64,000 nucleotides of DNA from UBA11574 sp964591175. GTDB lineage: Bacteria; Desulfobacterota; Desulfobacteria; Desulfobacterales; UBA11574. Position 1 is the first letter of the stretch; each line of letters starts with the position of its first letter. The notes under the pieces were generated by a model that saw nothing but the letters and a program-made list of their open reading frames with translations, was not told where the DNA came from and made no database searches. The position numbers and the translations under genes were made by a program. This document shows, piece after piece, positions 25,103 to 34,037 of the stretch. The stretch covers positions 3,787-67,786 of the forward strand of contig CAZQAF010000011.1 of the NCBI GenBank assembly GCA_964591175.1, in the 5' to 3' direction.

Positions 25103-26389
25103 TTGGAAAAACAATCAACGGCAACAGGGAAATGGCTGAATCGCAATATTTTAGGGTTTGCCCTGACCAGCTTTTTAAGCGATTTTTGTCATGAAATGGC
25201 CACAGCGGTGCTGCCTCAATTCATACAGACGATCGGCGTTTCGGCTGCGGCCTTGGGATTTATCGAAGGGGCTGCGGATGCCATTTCCAGCTTTTCCAAG
25301 CTCGGCGTGGGTTATTGGGGAGATAAAACCGGAAACCGCAAGAACTTGACGGTGATCGGATATGCATTGACCGGATTTTCCAAGGCGGTTTTTGCCTTTG
25401 CTTTTGCATGGCCGCTGCTGCTGGCCGGCAGGATTGTCGGGTGGCTCGGGCGCGGCATAAGGAGCCCCCTCAGGGATGCCATGCTTGCGGACTCGGTAAC
25501 GGAGAAAAACCGCGCCAAAGCGTTTGGTTTTCACAGGGCCGGGGATACGGCCGGCGCTGTTGCAGGACCGCTTGTCGCCTTCTTGCTTTTGAGTTTAATC
25601 ACTTCTCATCCCGAAATCGCTCAACTTCCGGAACATCTTTTCCCGTTTCTATCAAGCGCGGCAGGTAAAAATTTCAGAGTTATCTTTCTTCTGACACTGG
25701 TACCCGGAATACTCTCCGTAGCCTCCATGGCATTTCTGGTCAAGGAAAAGCGCCGATCACCCAATCACGGGCTCAGGTTTACCGGAGTGATGAGTGCGAT
25801 GCCGAAGCAGTATCGCATATTTCTTCTCGCTGTAGGCGTTTTCGGAATGGCCGATTTTGCCCCGACCTTGATGATTCTTCGGGCGACGACGGTCCTGGCC
25901 CCTGATATCGGTCTTTTGAAGGCCATGAAACTCGCCACGCTGCTATATACTTTAAGAAATATTGTTTATGCAGCGGCATCTTATCCCATAGGGGCTTTGA
26001 GCCATCGATTTTCAAGAACCCGTTATCTGGCGGCCGGGTATGCCGTCGCCGTGGTGACATTCGTCGGATTCTTTTTTGCCATATCTTCAGTGCCGTGGTT
26101 CGCACTTTGCTTTGCCCTGGCCGGTGTATTTATTGCCTGGGAGGATACCATGGAAGCGGTGGCGGTCCGAGATTATGTGGATGATTCCATTGCCGGAACA
26201 GCCTTTGGTCTTTTGGGCACCATCAACGGCATCGGAGATTTTGCATCGAGCATTATCGTCGGTGCATTATGGACTGCCGTAAGCCCGAAATGGGGCTTTG
26301 GATATGCCGTTATCGTGGGGTTGGCCGGCACCATATTAATGGCCAAAACACCTCCGTCAACAACGGTTCAAATTATCAAGGAAAATTGA
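25103..26389 (+). CDS. MFS transporter, second gene behind fluoride riboswitch 1
   Basis: The 428-residue protein has about twelve hydrophobic helices. The MFS loop 2-3 motif appears as GYWGDKTGNRKNLT and the helix 4-5 signature region as GRIVGWLGRGIRSPLRDAM. The start is TTG with an AGGAG site; the gene follows the CPxC protein after 17 bases, so both depend on the same fluoride switch. Substrate is unknown. A role in extruding a toxic anion or balancing ions during fluoride stress is inference. It converges with the MutS-like gene, with 24 bases between the ends. Confidence 0.82.
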   Translation: MEKQSTATGKWLNRNILGFALTSFLSDFCHEMATAVLPQFIQTIGVSAAALGFIEGAADAISSFSKLGVGYWGDKTGNRKNLTVIGYALTGFSKAVFAFAFAWPLLLAGRIVGWLGRGIRSPLRDAMLADSVTEKNRAKAFGFHRAGDTAGAVAGPLVAFLLLSLITSHPEIAQLPEHLFPFLSSAAGKNFRVIFLLTLVPGILSVASMAFLVKEKRRSPNHGLRFTGVMSAMPKQYRIFLLAVGVFGMADFAPTLMILRATTVLAPDIGLLKAMKLATLLYTLRNIVYAAASYPIGALSHRFSRTRYLAAGYAVAVVTFVGFFFAISSVPWFALCFALAGVFIAWEDTMEAVAVRDYVDDSIAGTAFGLLGTINGIGDFASSIIVGALWTAVSPKWGFGYAVIVGLAGTILMAKTPPSTTVQIIKEN

Positions 26390-26413
26390 AAGAAAGCAAA
26401 GATATTCAATCTT

Positions 26414-27922
26414 TTATGATGAGTCCCTGTCAAACCAAATCGCCCGATACAAATCTTCGCCGTAGCTGGTTTCCAATGGCGCACCTTCCACGACTTTAAA
26501 CGTGCGGGTGCCGTCGGCTCGCCTTTCGGCCCTGAGGAAAATGGCGTTTTCCATATTTTTTTCGTAAAGCGCATGGGCAAATTCATAAAGGTGCGTCACA
26601 AAGAAGACTTTGATACGCTTTTCCACCAATGCGCGAGTTATCTGCCGCGCAATTTCCGAGCCTTCTCTTTCGTTTGTCGCGGCAAATGATTCATTGAACA
26701 ACAACAGGGAATTTTCCCTTATATTGTCTGCAATAACGCTCATTCTGACAAGTTCTTCATCGAGTTTACCGCTTTCCATAGCAGCGTCCTCTTCCCGTTT
26801 ATAGTGTGTGAAAAGGCCATCACAAATATTGGAACAAAAGGACTCTGCCGGCGCAAACATCCCGCACTGCATCATCAATTGCGCCAAACCGATGCTTCGT
26901 AAAAAAGTCGATTTGCCGCCCTGGTTGGCGCCGGTGATGATGACGAGGTCTTTGTCGTCGGCGTTCACGTCGTTACCGATGATTTTTTGTTTCATGGTCA
27001 AGGCCAGGCAGACATCGTATAAGCCGTGAAAAAAATGTCTGCGTTCATCGAGGGCCGCCGGCCGGGGAAAGGATATCGGCTCGTCCATTTGATCAAGCTG
27101 TTCATATAAATTCAAACAACCGATATAAAAAGCCAGTTCGACCTGCAGCATTTTAAAAAAGTTGTCGATGTGATCAGCGGACTGGCCCAGTGCGTTGGCT
27201 GCCAGATTGATCCCTCTCGTCTTTAATTCCGACAGCGTCCTGGCGCCGGCTTCATCTCGAGGATGGATAGAAAACGTATAGACCGGTGGTTTTTTAGCCA
27301 GGACCCGCTTTATCCAACGCTGTTTTTTTCCCATGGATTTGCGAAGCATATAACCGGTGCCTTCATTGCCTTCTCCCAGTTCAGCACTGATCAAGACGCC
27401 CTCGCTAAATTTCAGCTCCCTTAGATGATCTTGAATATCTGCGAGGTATTCATCTTCCAGTTCTTTGCAAATCATTTCAAAAAACCTCGCAAATCCTTCC
27501 GACTCAAATTTATCTGCGTTTTCATCGGCGATATGCCTAAGTTTTATCAGCAGACCGACAAACATCTGCATCAGCTCTGTCGCATTGGCCAGCACCGCGC
27601 CGGGGGAAGAACTGAAAATACTATACCAATGTTTTTTTTTGTTTTTCATCGATTCTATGGGAATCTGGTAGATGTCCCTGACTGTGGCTGAATTTTTCAG
27701 GCAATCTTTGAGAATCCTCTGGCGATACCGTATGGTTTCAAGATCGGTATTCATCCCTCCGACAACCGCTTTCTTTGCCACCTCAAATAAAAATGCATCA
27801 CCAAGGGCCATGGCATTGAAAAGGGTTTCTAATTCCAGGTCTTGCATCAGTGCTTCTTCGTTGGCCGGCAATTTCTGCTGAAGGTTAAAATCACGGTCTT
27901 TATACATCAGAAAAGTTTTCAT
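26414..27922 (-). CDS. MutS-like ATPase B (no mismatch-recognition domain)
   Basis: The 502-residue protein has MutS core and ATPase domains only. The N-terminal ~300 residues are helical (lever/clamp-like), followed by Walker A GANQGGKST, a Walker B-like LLLFNES, and a C-terminal FVTHLYEFAHAL. The mismatch-binding and connector domains of true MutS are absent. Its start overlaps the stop of the sister gene by 4 bases (ATGA), so the two are coupled and may form a heterodimer. MutS homologues are among genes I recall as reported with fluoride riboswitches; these two could be the distal part of switch 2's operon. The activity is unknown. Confidence 0.75.
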   Translation of the reverse strand: MKTFLMYKDRDFNLQQKLPANEEALMQDLELETLFNAMALGDAFLFEVAKKAVVGGMNTDLETIRYRQRILKDCLKNSATVRDIYQIPIESMKNKKKHWYSIFSSSPGAVLANATELMQMFVGLLIKLRHIADENADKFESEGFARFFEMICKELEDEYLADIQDHLRELKFSEGVLISAELGEGNEGTGYMLRKSMGKKQRWIKRVLAKKPPVYTFSIHPRDEAGARTLSELKTRGINLAANALGQSADHIDNFFKMLQVELAFYIGCLNLYEQLDQMDEPISFPRPAALDERRHFFHGLYDVCLALTMKQKIIGNDVNADDKDLVIITGANQGGKSTFLRSIGLAQLMMQCGMFAPAESFCSNICDGLFTHYKREEDAAMESGKLDEELVRMSVIADNIRENSLLLFNESFAATNEREGSEIARQITRALVEKRIKVFFVTHLYEFAHALYEKNMENAIFLRAERRADGTRTFKVVEGAPLETSYGEDLYRAIWFDRDSS

Positions 27923-29454
27923 GATATCAGTCGCTCCTTTAACCGGCCGTAAGTGACGCCATGCTTTTCGGCAATAGCGATGGCATATGCAAGACCGTCA
28001 GCCGGCCGTCTCACAATTTTATAGGTTCTCAATGCCGGGTTTTCGGGAACAACGGTACTGACCATGCTCACGGTTTTTTCACTTAGGGATGCCAATTCAT
28101 CGACAAAGGTTACAAAGACGCACAGCAAATCCAGCTGCACGATTTCCTCCATGACCTTTTTCCCTAAAAAAACCGCGTCATTTAAAGTTGTGGAAGTGAA
28201 AATTTCATTCATGACGATAATGCTGTTTGATGTGGCCCGGTTCAGAATATCGTAAATTCTGACCAGGTCATCCTGGAGCTTGCCTCTGAGGTTGTTGATG
28301 CTTTCTTCCTTTTCAAAATGCGTCAGCAGCTTGTCGAACATAAAGAGTCGCGCCTGTCTGCCAGGGACCGGACAGCCCAGGCCAGCCATATAATGCAACT
28401 GTCCGAAGGTGCGTGCGAAAGTGGTTTTACCGCCCTGGTTTGGTCCGGATATTACAATGATGCGTTCTTTGTCTTTCAGAAAAAAATCATTGCAGACAAC
28501 GGGCGCTTTCTCTGAAATGAGCTTATCGGCCAGTGCCAGATCAAAGCCCTCATAATTATGTATATCCTTGCTTGTAACGGCGATTTGGGGGTAACAAAAT
28601 TTCAATCCTGTTTGTTTGATTTTTGCGATATACTCCAGATAAGCGATGTAAAATTGTATTTCCCGGTCAAAAACGCCTATGGTTTGGTCCAGACAACTGC
28701 GGTTGTTCGCGCAATAATTATCAAGGTTTAAAAAGATCTCGGGATATAACTTGGCGACCAAATCGAGTATACCCGCTTCGACATGGCTCATGCCGGAATT
28801 CATTGGAAGTTGCGCCCTGTAATCTTTCACCGCTCCCTGTTTGAATCTTTCGAAGGTTTTTTCAACGTCTGCGCTGTAATCAATTTCAGATTCATATTTG
28901 CGGACCTTGATGCGGTTGCCCTTTATGATCAAACAATATTTTACAGTGGCCAAATCGGTTTTGAGTTTTTTTGTTTCCGTCATAAGTGATGTAAAGCGGC
29001 GGGACGCGGCATAGTTCGTCATATATTCGCGAAAAGCCAAAAGACCGTACGATTTTAAATCTGCTAGATCTAAATCGTGCAGCAGGCAAGTCACTGCTTC
29101 GCAATAAATCTTTAGGGCCTCTAAAAACCATCCTTCTTGATGGTATTTGTAGTAGAGCGTATCCGCTAAGGAGAGATATCGACGCATGTTACGCATTTTT
29201 TCCGCGAATGATTTTATATGCTCAAAGAGAACCTCATTTTCAAGATCCTGCATTATTTCTTGGCGGTACCGGATCGCGCCGGCATCCTTTAAGGAAGTAT
29301 AAAAGAAAGGTTTTAAATGATATTCCTCCTTGCCGGTGGTAATGGCGTCTATAATCTGATCGAGATTTAAATCAGCAAAAAAGACGGGCGCTTCAGGTGT
29401 TTCTTTTTTTATGTCGCTTTGGGCTTTTTCAAATAGAATGCTGTAAAAATCCAT
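27919..29454 (-). CDS. MutS-like ATPase A (no mismatch-recognition domain)
   Basis: The 511-residue sister of the next gene has a helical N-terminal core and a MutS-type ATPase with Walker A GPNQGGKTT and a Walker B-like IIVMNEIFTST, then VTFVDELASLSE. Like its neighbour it lacks the DNA mismatch-recognition domain, so classical repair is unlikely; DNA-structure binding or another role is possible. I start at ATG 29454 (MDFYSILFEK), which has an AAGGA site; a more upstream ATG at 29499 would add 15 residues. The stop overlaps the partner start. Confidence 0.75.
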   Translation of the reverse strand: MDFYSILFEKAQSDIKKETPEAPVFFADLNLDQIIDAITTGKEEYHLKPFFYTSLKDAGAIRYRQEIMQDLENEVLFEHIKSFAEKMRNMRRYLSLADTLYYKYHQEGWFLEALKIYCEAVTCLLHDLDLADLKSYGLLAFREYMTNYAASRRFTSLMTETKKLKTDLATVKYCLIIKGNRIKVRKYESEIDYSADVEKTFERFKQGAVKDYRAQLPMNSGMSHVEAGILDLVAKLYPEIFLNLDNYCANNRSCLDQTIGVFDREIQFYIAYLEYIAKIKQTGLKFCYPQIAVTSKDIHNYEGFDLALADKLISEKAPVVCNDFFLKDKERIIVISGPNQGGKTTFARTFGQLHYMAGLGCPVPGRQARLFMFDKLLTHFEKEESINNLRGKLQDDLVRIYDILNRATSNSIIVMNEIFTSTTLNDAVFLGKKVMEEIVQLDLLCVFVTFVDELASLSEKTVSMVSTVVPENPALRTYKIVRRPADGLAYAIAIAEKHGVTYGRLKERLIS

Positions 29455-29551
29455 GGGATCAATATCCTTGTTGTGGCGAAGTAAAATGCCAAGACCCATC
29501 CCGCATCACGGCGCAGCCGCACGGCATCAGCCTGGCCGCTGCGAAAGGTCA

Positions 29552-30190
29552 TTATTTAATTTCCCGCTTCACAAACTCCTTCATTCCCAGAGGATAACCT
29601 CCGGTTACCTCGGCCAGCATGCGGATGTGTTTTTCAGACCAGTTAAGGCTGTTTTTTCGGGAAACATATCGAAGGAAATCAACGGCATTTTTTATGCCGA
29701 GATTTCCGAGTTTGATTAAGTGAGAAGGCATCAGGCACGCCCGTAGCTGAAACAGATCACGTTCCGGTAAAAAACCCTCTGTGATTGCAATGAAAAGGAG
29801 TTTTTTAGAAAAAGCGACCCGCTGAATAAATGCCAGTCTCTGATGGGAGAGTTCAGAAATATTGTCCAGAACGATGACAGGTTGCCTGTTGTCTTTTAAT
29901 GTCAGATCGGCAATCAGAGATCTTGCCGTTTTATATTTTATATATTTGCGACGATGTTCGGGCGGCCTTTTAGGGGATACTTTCCATAAGATTTCATTAC
30001 ATACCTTTGACGGCGGTTTTGAGAAATCCGTAAAGACAAACTGCCATCTTTGCTTGGTTATGTCAGATAGATGTTTGGCCAGTTCGGTTTTGCCGATGCC
30101 ATATTTTCCCGTAATGACGATATGTTTTTTTTTCTTTAACGCATTGATGATTTCCAATATTTCTTTTTTTCGCCCGAAAAAATACATCAT
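29552..30190 (-). CDS. Small P-loop ATPase
   Basis: The 212-residue protein is an archaeal-ATPase/STAND-like nucleotide binder with Walker A GKYGIGKTEL (about residues 28-37), a Walker B-like VIVLDNISEL near 105, and a C-terminal ATGGYP-like EVTGGYPLG that is typical of AAA/NACHT lids. It has no recognisable effector domain. It lies between the antiporter and the MutS-like pair on the same strand, with a MITE-like element upstream. Its target or partner is unknown. Confidence 0.65.
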   Translation of the reverse strand: MMYFFGRKKEILEIINALKKKKHIVITGKYGIGKTELAKHLSDITKQRWQFVFTDFSKPPSKVCNEILWKVSPKRPPEHRRKYIKYKTARSLIADLTLKDNRQPVIVLDNISELSHQRLAFIQRVAFSKKLLFIAITEGFLPERDLFQLRACLMPSHLIKLGNLGIKNAVDFLRYVSRKNSLNWSEKHIRMLAEVTGGYPLGMKEFVKREIK

Positions 30191-30223
30191 TTAAAAAAAT
30201 CTTGATAAGGTGTTGATGTTTAT

Positions 30224-30367
30224 AGAAGCTATCTCAAAATTAGGATTTTCGGTCGAGATCAAGGCGAGGCCGAGAAGCAACCCGCAGGCATACTCAAGTA
30301 TGTCGAGGACTTGATACGAGGGCTCAACGCCGATATCGGACGAAAAGACTTTTTTGAGATGGCTTCT
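30224..30367. repeat. MITE-like element with 16-bp inverted ends
   Basis: The ends AGAAGCTATCTCAAAA (30224-30239) and TTTTGAGATGGCTTCT (30352-30367) are complementary except for one base. The 144-base element carries no gene of its own; its minus-strand translation yields an apparent ORF that is an artefact. It lies between the antiporter stop and the small ATPase start and could separate or modulate the downstream genes. No target-site duplication is obvious. Confidence 0.6.
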
Positions 30368-30426
30368 AAAATCATTTATGCAAAAAGGTATGAACCCTAT
30401 TATTTTTTTCAAGGCCGGGGGAAAAT

Positions 30427-31887
30427 TTACCAGTCGTAAAGGATTTCCCAATAATTTTCAAAAGGCGGATCATTCTGACTGTACCGGTATGACATGGTTT
30501 TCCCGGTACCGGGACCCGAAGTGCTGTCTTCGCGCCAGTATTTGACAAAAATGCCGGGAATACGATGTGCGTTCGTCCCATCCATCCATACTTCCTTTTC
30601 TTCGATAATCTTCCAGACCGTCCCGAATTGCTTGCTCCGAACCCGTTCGCCCACACGCGGCAGCCCGTGTTTTGCCCGGAGGTCTTTGAATTTATAAGGG
30701 GACTGTTCGCCGTAATCCAAAATCTTTTCTCCTGAAATGATAATTCCGATGGCCCCGAGCGGTGCGGTCAAAAGAATGGAGAGGACGGCAACGGCTAAGA
30801 TCAGATCTCCTGAAGCCACACCGGCGGCTAAAGGAACCGCACCGATGGCCGCCTGGACGGTGGCCTTGGGGATGTAGGATATCACGCAGAAAATCCTCTC
30901 TTTCTGGTTGAGCGGCGTCCCGATCAGACAAATGTAGGTTCCGACGCTACGGAACAAAAGCCCCACCAAAATGACGAGGGTCCCGGCAAGCCCGGCATGC
31001 CAGGCCACGTTGACATTGACCTGGGCACCGACCAGAACGAAGAGAAGCAGCTCGGCAAACACCCAGACCTTTTTAAGTTTTTGGGAAATCAGGTGAGCGA
31101 CGGGTTCGGATTTTTCCAAGATAATAAACCCGATGGCCATGACCCCTAAAAGACTGGCAATGGGCACCCATTTTTCACATTCCTTCTCCAGCCAGGTCAA
31201 GATGATGGCGACGCCTAAAACGATCAGGGTCCGTTTGGGCGGCCGCCAGTCGTATTTGGTGAACAGACGGTATAAAAAATACCCGGGAATGACGCCCACC
31301 AAAATCCCCAGCGTAATTGAAACCGGTATTTCTCCCAATTTGGCCCAAATATTGACCGTACCGCCGCCATACATGCCTAAAAATATCGAAAAGAGAACGA
31401 TGACAAAAACATCGTCAATGGATGACGCCGCCAGCAGCAGCGTGGGAATGCCCTTTTTGGCGCCCCGGCCCCGATCTATGAAATCAATCATCAACGGCAC
31501 CACCACCGCCGGCGAAACAGCGCCTAAGATGGCACCAAGTATGGCGGCTTCCACGTAGCTGATATGCAGCCATCTCGGGGCGACCAGAATGACACCCGCG
31601 ATTTCAAAAATTGCGGGAATACAGCTCATTAAAAGGGCGGCTCGTCCCACGCGGTGCAGGGTGTCTTTATGCAGCTCAAATCCGGCGCGGAGCAAAATGA
31701 CAATCAAGGCAATTTTTCGAAAATCAGCGGAAACCCTCATCATATCCGGAGCCATGAGGTTGAAGACATAGGGTCCTGCGAGGATTCCCACGATGAGCAT
31801 ACCCACCAAACCGGGTAATTTTACCTTCCGAAATACATAATCCGCCAGTAATCCCAAAACGATAATCAAAGAAAGACTTGCCGCCAT
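30427..31887 (-). CDS. Cation/proton antiporter (CPA family) controlled by fluoride riboswitch 2
   Basis: The 486-residue protein has about twelve hydrophobic helices in the first 390 residues, with antiporter-type segments LLRAGFELHKDTL and ILGAVSPAVVVPLMIDF and the acidic pair SSIDDVFVIVLFS. A soluble ~95-residue C-terminal tail of unknown fold is rich in charged and aromatic residues. Na+/H+ antiporters are one of the gene classes known behind fluoride riboswitches, and the gene starts about 100 bases after switch 2's first terminator. A role in restoring pH or ion balance under fluoride is plausible; the transported ion is not certain. Confidence 0.85.
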   Translation of the reverse strand: MAASLSLIIVLGLLADYVFRKVKLPGLVGMLIVGILAGPYVFNLMAPDMMRVSADFRKIALIVILLRAGFELHKDTLHRVGRAALLMSCIPAIFEIAGVILVAPRWLHISYVEAAILGAILGAVSPAVVVPLMIDFIDRGRGAKKGIPTLLLAASSIDDVFVIVLFSIFLGMYGGGTVNIWAKLGEIPVSITLGILVGVIPGYFLYRLFTKYDWRPPKRTLIVLGVAIILTWLEKECEKWVPIASLLGVMAIGFIILEKSEPVAHLISQKLKKVWVFAELLLFVLVGAQVNVNVAWHAGLAGTLVILVGLLFRSVGTYICLIGTPLNQKERIFCVISYIPKATVQAAIGAVPLAAGVASGDLILAVAVLSILLTAPLGAIGIIISGEKILDYGEQSPYKFKDLRAKHGLPRVGERVRSKQFGTVWKIIEEKEVWMDGTNAHRIPGIFVKYWREDSTSGPGTGKTMSYRYSQNDPPFENYWEILYDW

Positions 31888-31933
31888 CTATACCTCCTGT
31901 GAAAAATTATTTTGAACACCCTTCACGATGCAT

Positions 31934-31963
31934 AAAAAAACCTGCTCAGACATACCGGGCAGG
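31934..31963 (-). terminator. Second intrinsic terminator between switch 2 and the antiporter
   Basis: On the - strand, CCTGC (31963-31959) pairs with GCAGG (31945-31941) and is followed by a T7 run (31940-31934). It lies downstream of the terminator governed by the aptamer. It would attenuate even unswitched readthrough, unless an alternative fold spans both. Confidence 0.55.
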
Positions 31964-31978
31964 ATCTTAAAACAGTGC

Positions 31979-32104
31979 AAAAACCCCGCCCGGTCTATCC
32001 GGATGGGGCAGAAATCTTATAATTATACGACTTCTACCCGATTTTAGGTAGAAGTCATTAGTCTCTTAACGCTTGGTGACGATTCAGGCAGACCTCATTG
32101 CCTT
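31979..32104 (-). promoter_or_regulatory. Fluoride (crcB) riboswitch 2 with transcription terminator
   Basis: Read on the - strand, P1 AGGCA/TGCCT encloses loop ATGAGGTC, whose GAGGTC pairs (one G-U) with GACTTC in TAATGACTTCTACC (32061-32047). GAATC and a short GTC/GAC stem lie between, as in the fluoride aptamer. GGGTAGAAGTC (32039-32029) can pair with the aptamer strand GACTTCTACC (32056-32047) or with GATTTCTGCCC (32016-32006). The latter overlaps the 5' arm of the terminator 32008-31999/31993-31984 with its T5 tail. The logic is the same as in switch 1. It is weaker to consensus in the middle stem than switch 1. Confidence 0.78.
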
Positions 32105-32120
32105 ATATTTTTTTCAAGCC

Positions 32121-32149
32121 TTTAAATACGTTCTATTATTTAATGTCAA
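32121..32149 (-). promoter_or_regulatory. Promoter for fluoride switch 2
   Basis: On the - strand, TTGACA (32149-32144) and TTTAAA (32126-32121) are 17 bases apart, about 17 bases before the aptamer. The -35 is perfect; the -10 is weak (TATTTA at spacing 15 is an alternative). Confidence 0.5.
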
Positions 32150-32226
32150 GCAAATTTCATATTCATCGCATGCCGATGGGCCTTAAACATTTTTTTAAAC
32201 CATTGAGATTAACCCGGGGCTCCAGA

Positions 32227-33984
32227 TTACATGGCCGAAACATCTTTTTGAAAAGAATAAAGCTTATTGCGAATTTCTTCAACATTCGATAACCGGTCTG
32301 AAAGCTTTGACAGGGTCTGGGAAACCTCTTTTTCACTCTGATCTTTGAGCGCCATCGCCCGGTTCAAAGCTTCCCTGATGGTGGAAACGGTCAGGCCGAT
32401 TTTTTCATTCAGTGCTTTTTTAAAGTTTCTGCTGGTGTCTTCGACCCGCCGAATCAGATCGTATCTTACCCGGCCGCAATGCCTTTCAAATCGACCGGAA
32501 ATAGTATCTTTCATCCGCTTTAATATAATCCCCTTGGCCATGAATTTCGGCAGGGCAAAACGGATCGACAGCCCGATAAGCTCTATCGCGCCCGGATCGT
32601 CTTTTAACAAAAAATAGAACTCACCTTTTTTGGATAGTTTTTCAACAGTGGTAAACGGTTTGAGTTCCACCCGGAACAGATCAGACGTCATCTTCACGAT
32701 GTTTTCAATGATATCATTGGTGCGTTTTGCAATATCCAGGTAGATTTGCTCAAGGATCCCGGCGATCTTTTCCGCTTCTTTTTGCCTGACCCTGTTAAAT
32801 GTGACCATGATTTCGTTAAAAACAAAATCTTCCATTTCCTTTTCAAGTTCATGACTGCTGATCTGTCGGGCGGTTGTTTCGGCAAATTTTTCTTCCATTT
32901 TTTTTAAAAGAACCGGCAGATCTTTTCGGACAAGACCCGCCAGATCATCATCCAGCTTTTGCTGGAGCTTTCTCATATGTCCTTCTAAAATGAAATTTTG
33001 GCGATCCCGGTCCTTTTGAGCGGTATCGGCATATTCTTCAAAGGTTGCGATTTTCGCTTTTAACTCCTCAACCGATAATCGGGCTGCTTCCTGCTCTATC
33101 TTGTAAGCCATGGTTTCATCGGCGGTATATTTTAAAAGAGATCCGATAACCGAACGAAGAAAGGTTTTTCCCTTTTCATGGTGTAAAAAATCTTTGAGAT
33201 CTTTTTCAAAAGCCAACATATTAGACCGGTTTAATTTGTCCGTATCGCCCTTTAGTTTTCCTAACAGCGCGAATTTCGCCGAAACCGGATAGAGATTGAC
33301 GGATTGCCCAAGATCTTCTCGTATAAGATTGGTGGTGAATTCCATGGATTCGCTTAGATCCGATGCTTCCACCAAGTCGGTTTTGTTTAATACAAAAATA
33401 AATTTGTCGGCATGCTCCCGGACTTCCTTTAAAAATCGATGCTCGGCTTCTCCCAGCGGCGGGTCCGGCGTAACGATAAAGACGCCGGCATCGACGTAGG
33501 GCAGATACGCATAGGCCACATCCGTATTATGTTTAAACACCGAACCCACTCCGGGGGTATCGATGATCCGCACCCCATCCTTCAAATAATCCGAGGGATA
33601 AAAAATCTCCACCTCTTTGACATGCAGTTTGTTTTTAGGGTTTTGTTTTTCAGTCACAAATTTCGGAATATCCGGAAGGTGAATCTCCTCTTCTTTCTCA
33701 TCCAAATAACGCACAATCGCCCTGCTTGTTTGTCCGTAACGCAAAATGGTGACAATGGAAGTTAAGGGAACAATGGATGTCGGAAGGATTTCGGCGCCGA
33801 TCAACGCATTGATAAACGTAGACTTTCCGCGTTTGAACTGCCCCATTACCACCAGGTTGAATTGCTCCAACGCCAGTTTTTCGGTTATCTCGCCAAGTCT
33901 TTTATCCCTATTGCTATTCATCTTTGAGAGATCGTCGACAACACCTAATATCCGATCCTTCATTACAGCAAATCGAGTTTCCAT
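32227..33984 (-). CDS. Bacterial dynamin-like GTPase controlled by fluoride riboswitch 3
   Basis: The 585-residue large GTPase carries G1 GQFKRGKST (about residues 48-56), switch region LPTSIVPLTS, G3 DTPGVGS and G4 NKTD. A long helical stalk follows (about 270-585), with a hydrophobic patch near 475-500 that could form the membrane-binding paddle. Bacterial dynamin-like proteins remodel or protect the cytoplasmic membrane and can be stress-induced. It is the first gene behind switch 3, with a GGAGGT-type site before the ATG at 33984. Being fluoride-controlled is unusual for this family as I know it. A membrane-repair role is inference. Confidence 0.85.
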   Translation of the reverse strand: METRFAVMKDRILGVVDDLSKMNSNRDKRLGEITEKLALEQFNLVVMGQFKRGKSTFINALIGAEILPTSIVPLTSIVTILRYGQTSRAIVRYLDEKEEEIHLPDIPKFVTEKQNPKNKLHVKEVEIFYPSDYLKDGVRIIDTPGVGSVFKHNTDVAYAYLPYVDAGVFIVTPDPPLGEAEHRFLKEVREHADKFIFVLNKTDLVEASDLSESMEFTTNLIREDLGQSVNLYPVSAKFALLGKLKGDTDKLNRSNMLAFEKDLKDFLHHEKGKTFLRSVIGSLLKYTADETMAYKIEQEAARLSVEELKAKIATFEEYADTAQKDRDRQNFILEGHMRKLQQKLDDDLAGLVRKDLPVLLKKMEEKFAETTARQISSHELEKEMEDFVFNEIMVTFNRVRQKEAEKIAGILEQIYLDIAKRTNDIIENIVKMTSDLFRVELKPFTTVEKLSKKGEFYFLLKDDPGAIELIGLSIRFALPKFMAKGIILKRMKDTISGRFERHCGRVRYDLIRRVEDTSRNFKKALNEKIGLTVSTIREALNRAMALKDQSEKEVSQTLSKLSDRLSNVEEIRNKLYSFQKDVSAM

Positions 33985-34037
33985 GACGACGCACCTCCTG
34001 TGTAGAGAATATATCGGATATGCTGGCCTAATAGATA

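Noticed and set aside
30191..30451. Apparent 86-codon ORF on the - strand
   Set aside because: It is the translation of the MITE-like element 30224-30367 and neighbouring bases; not a gene.
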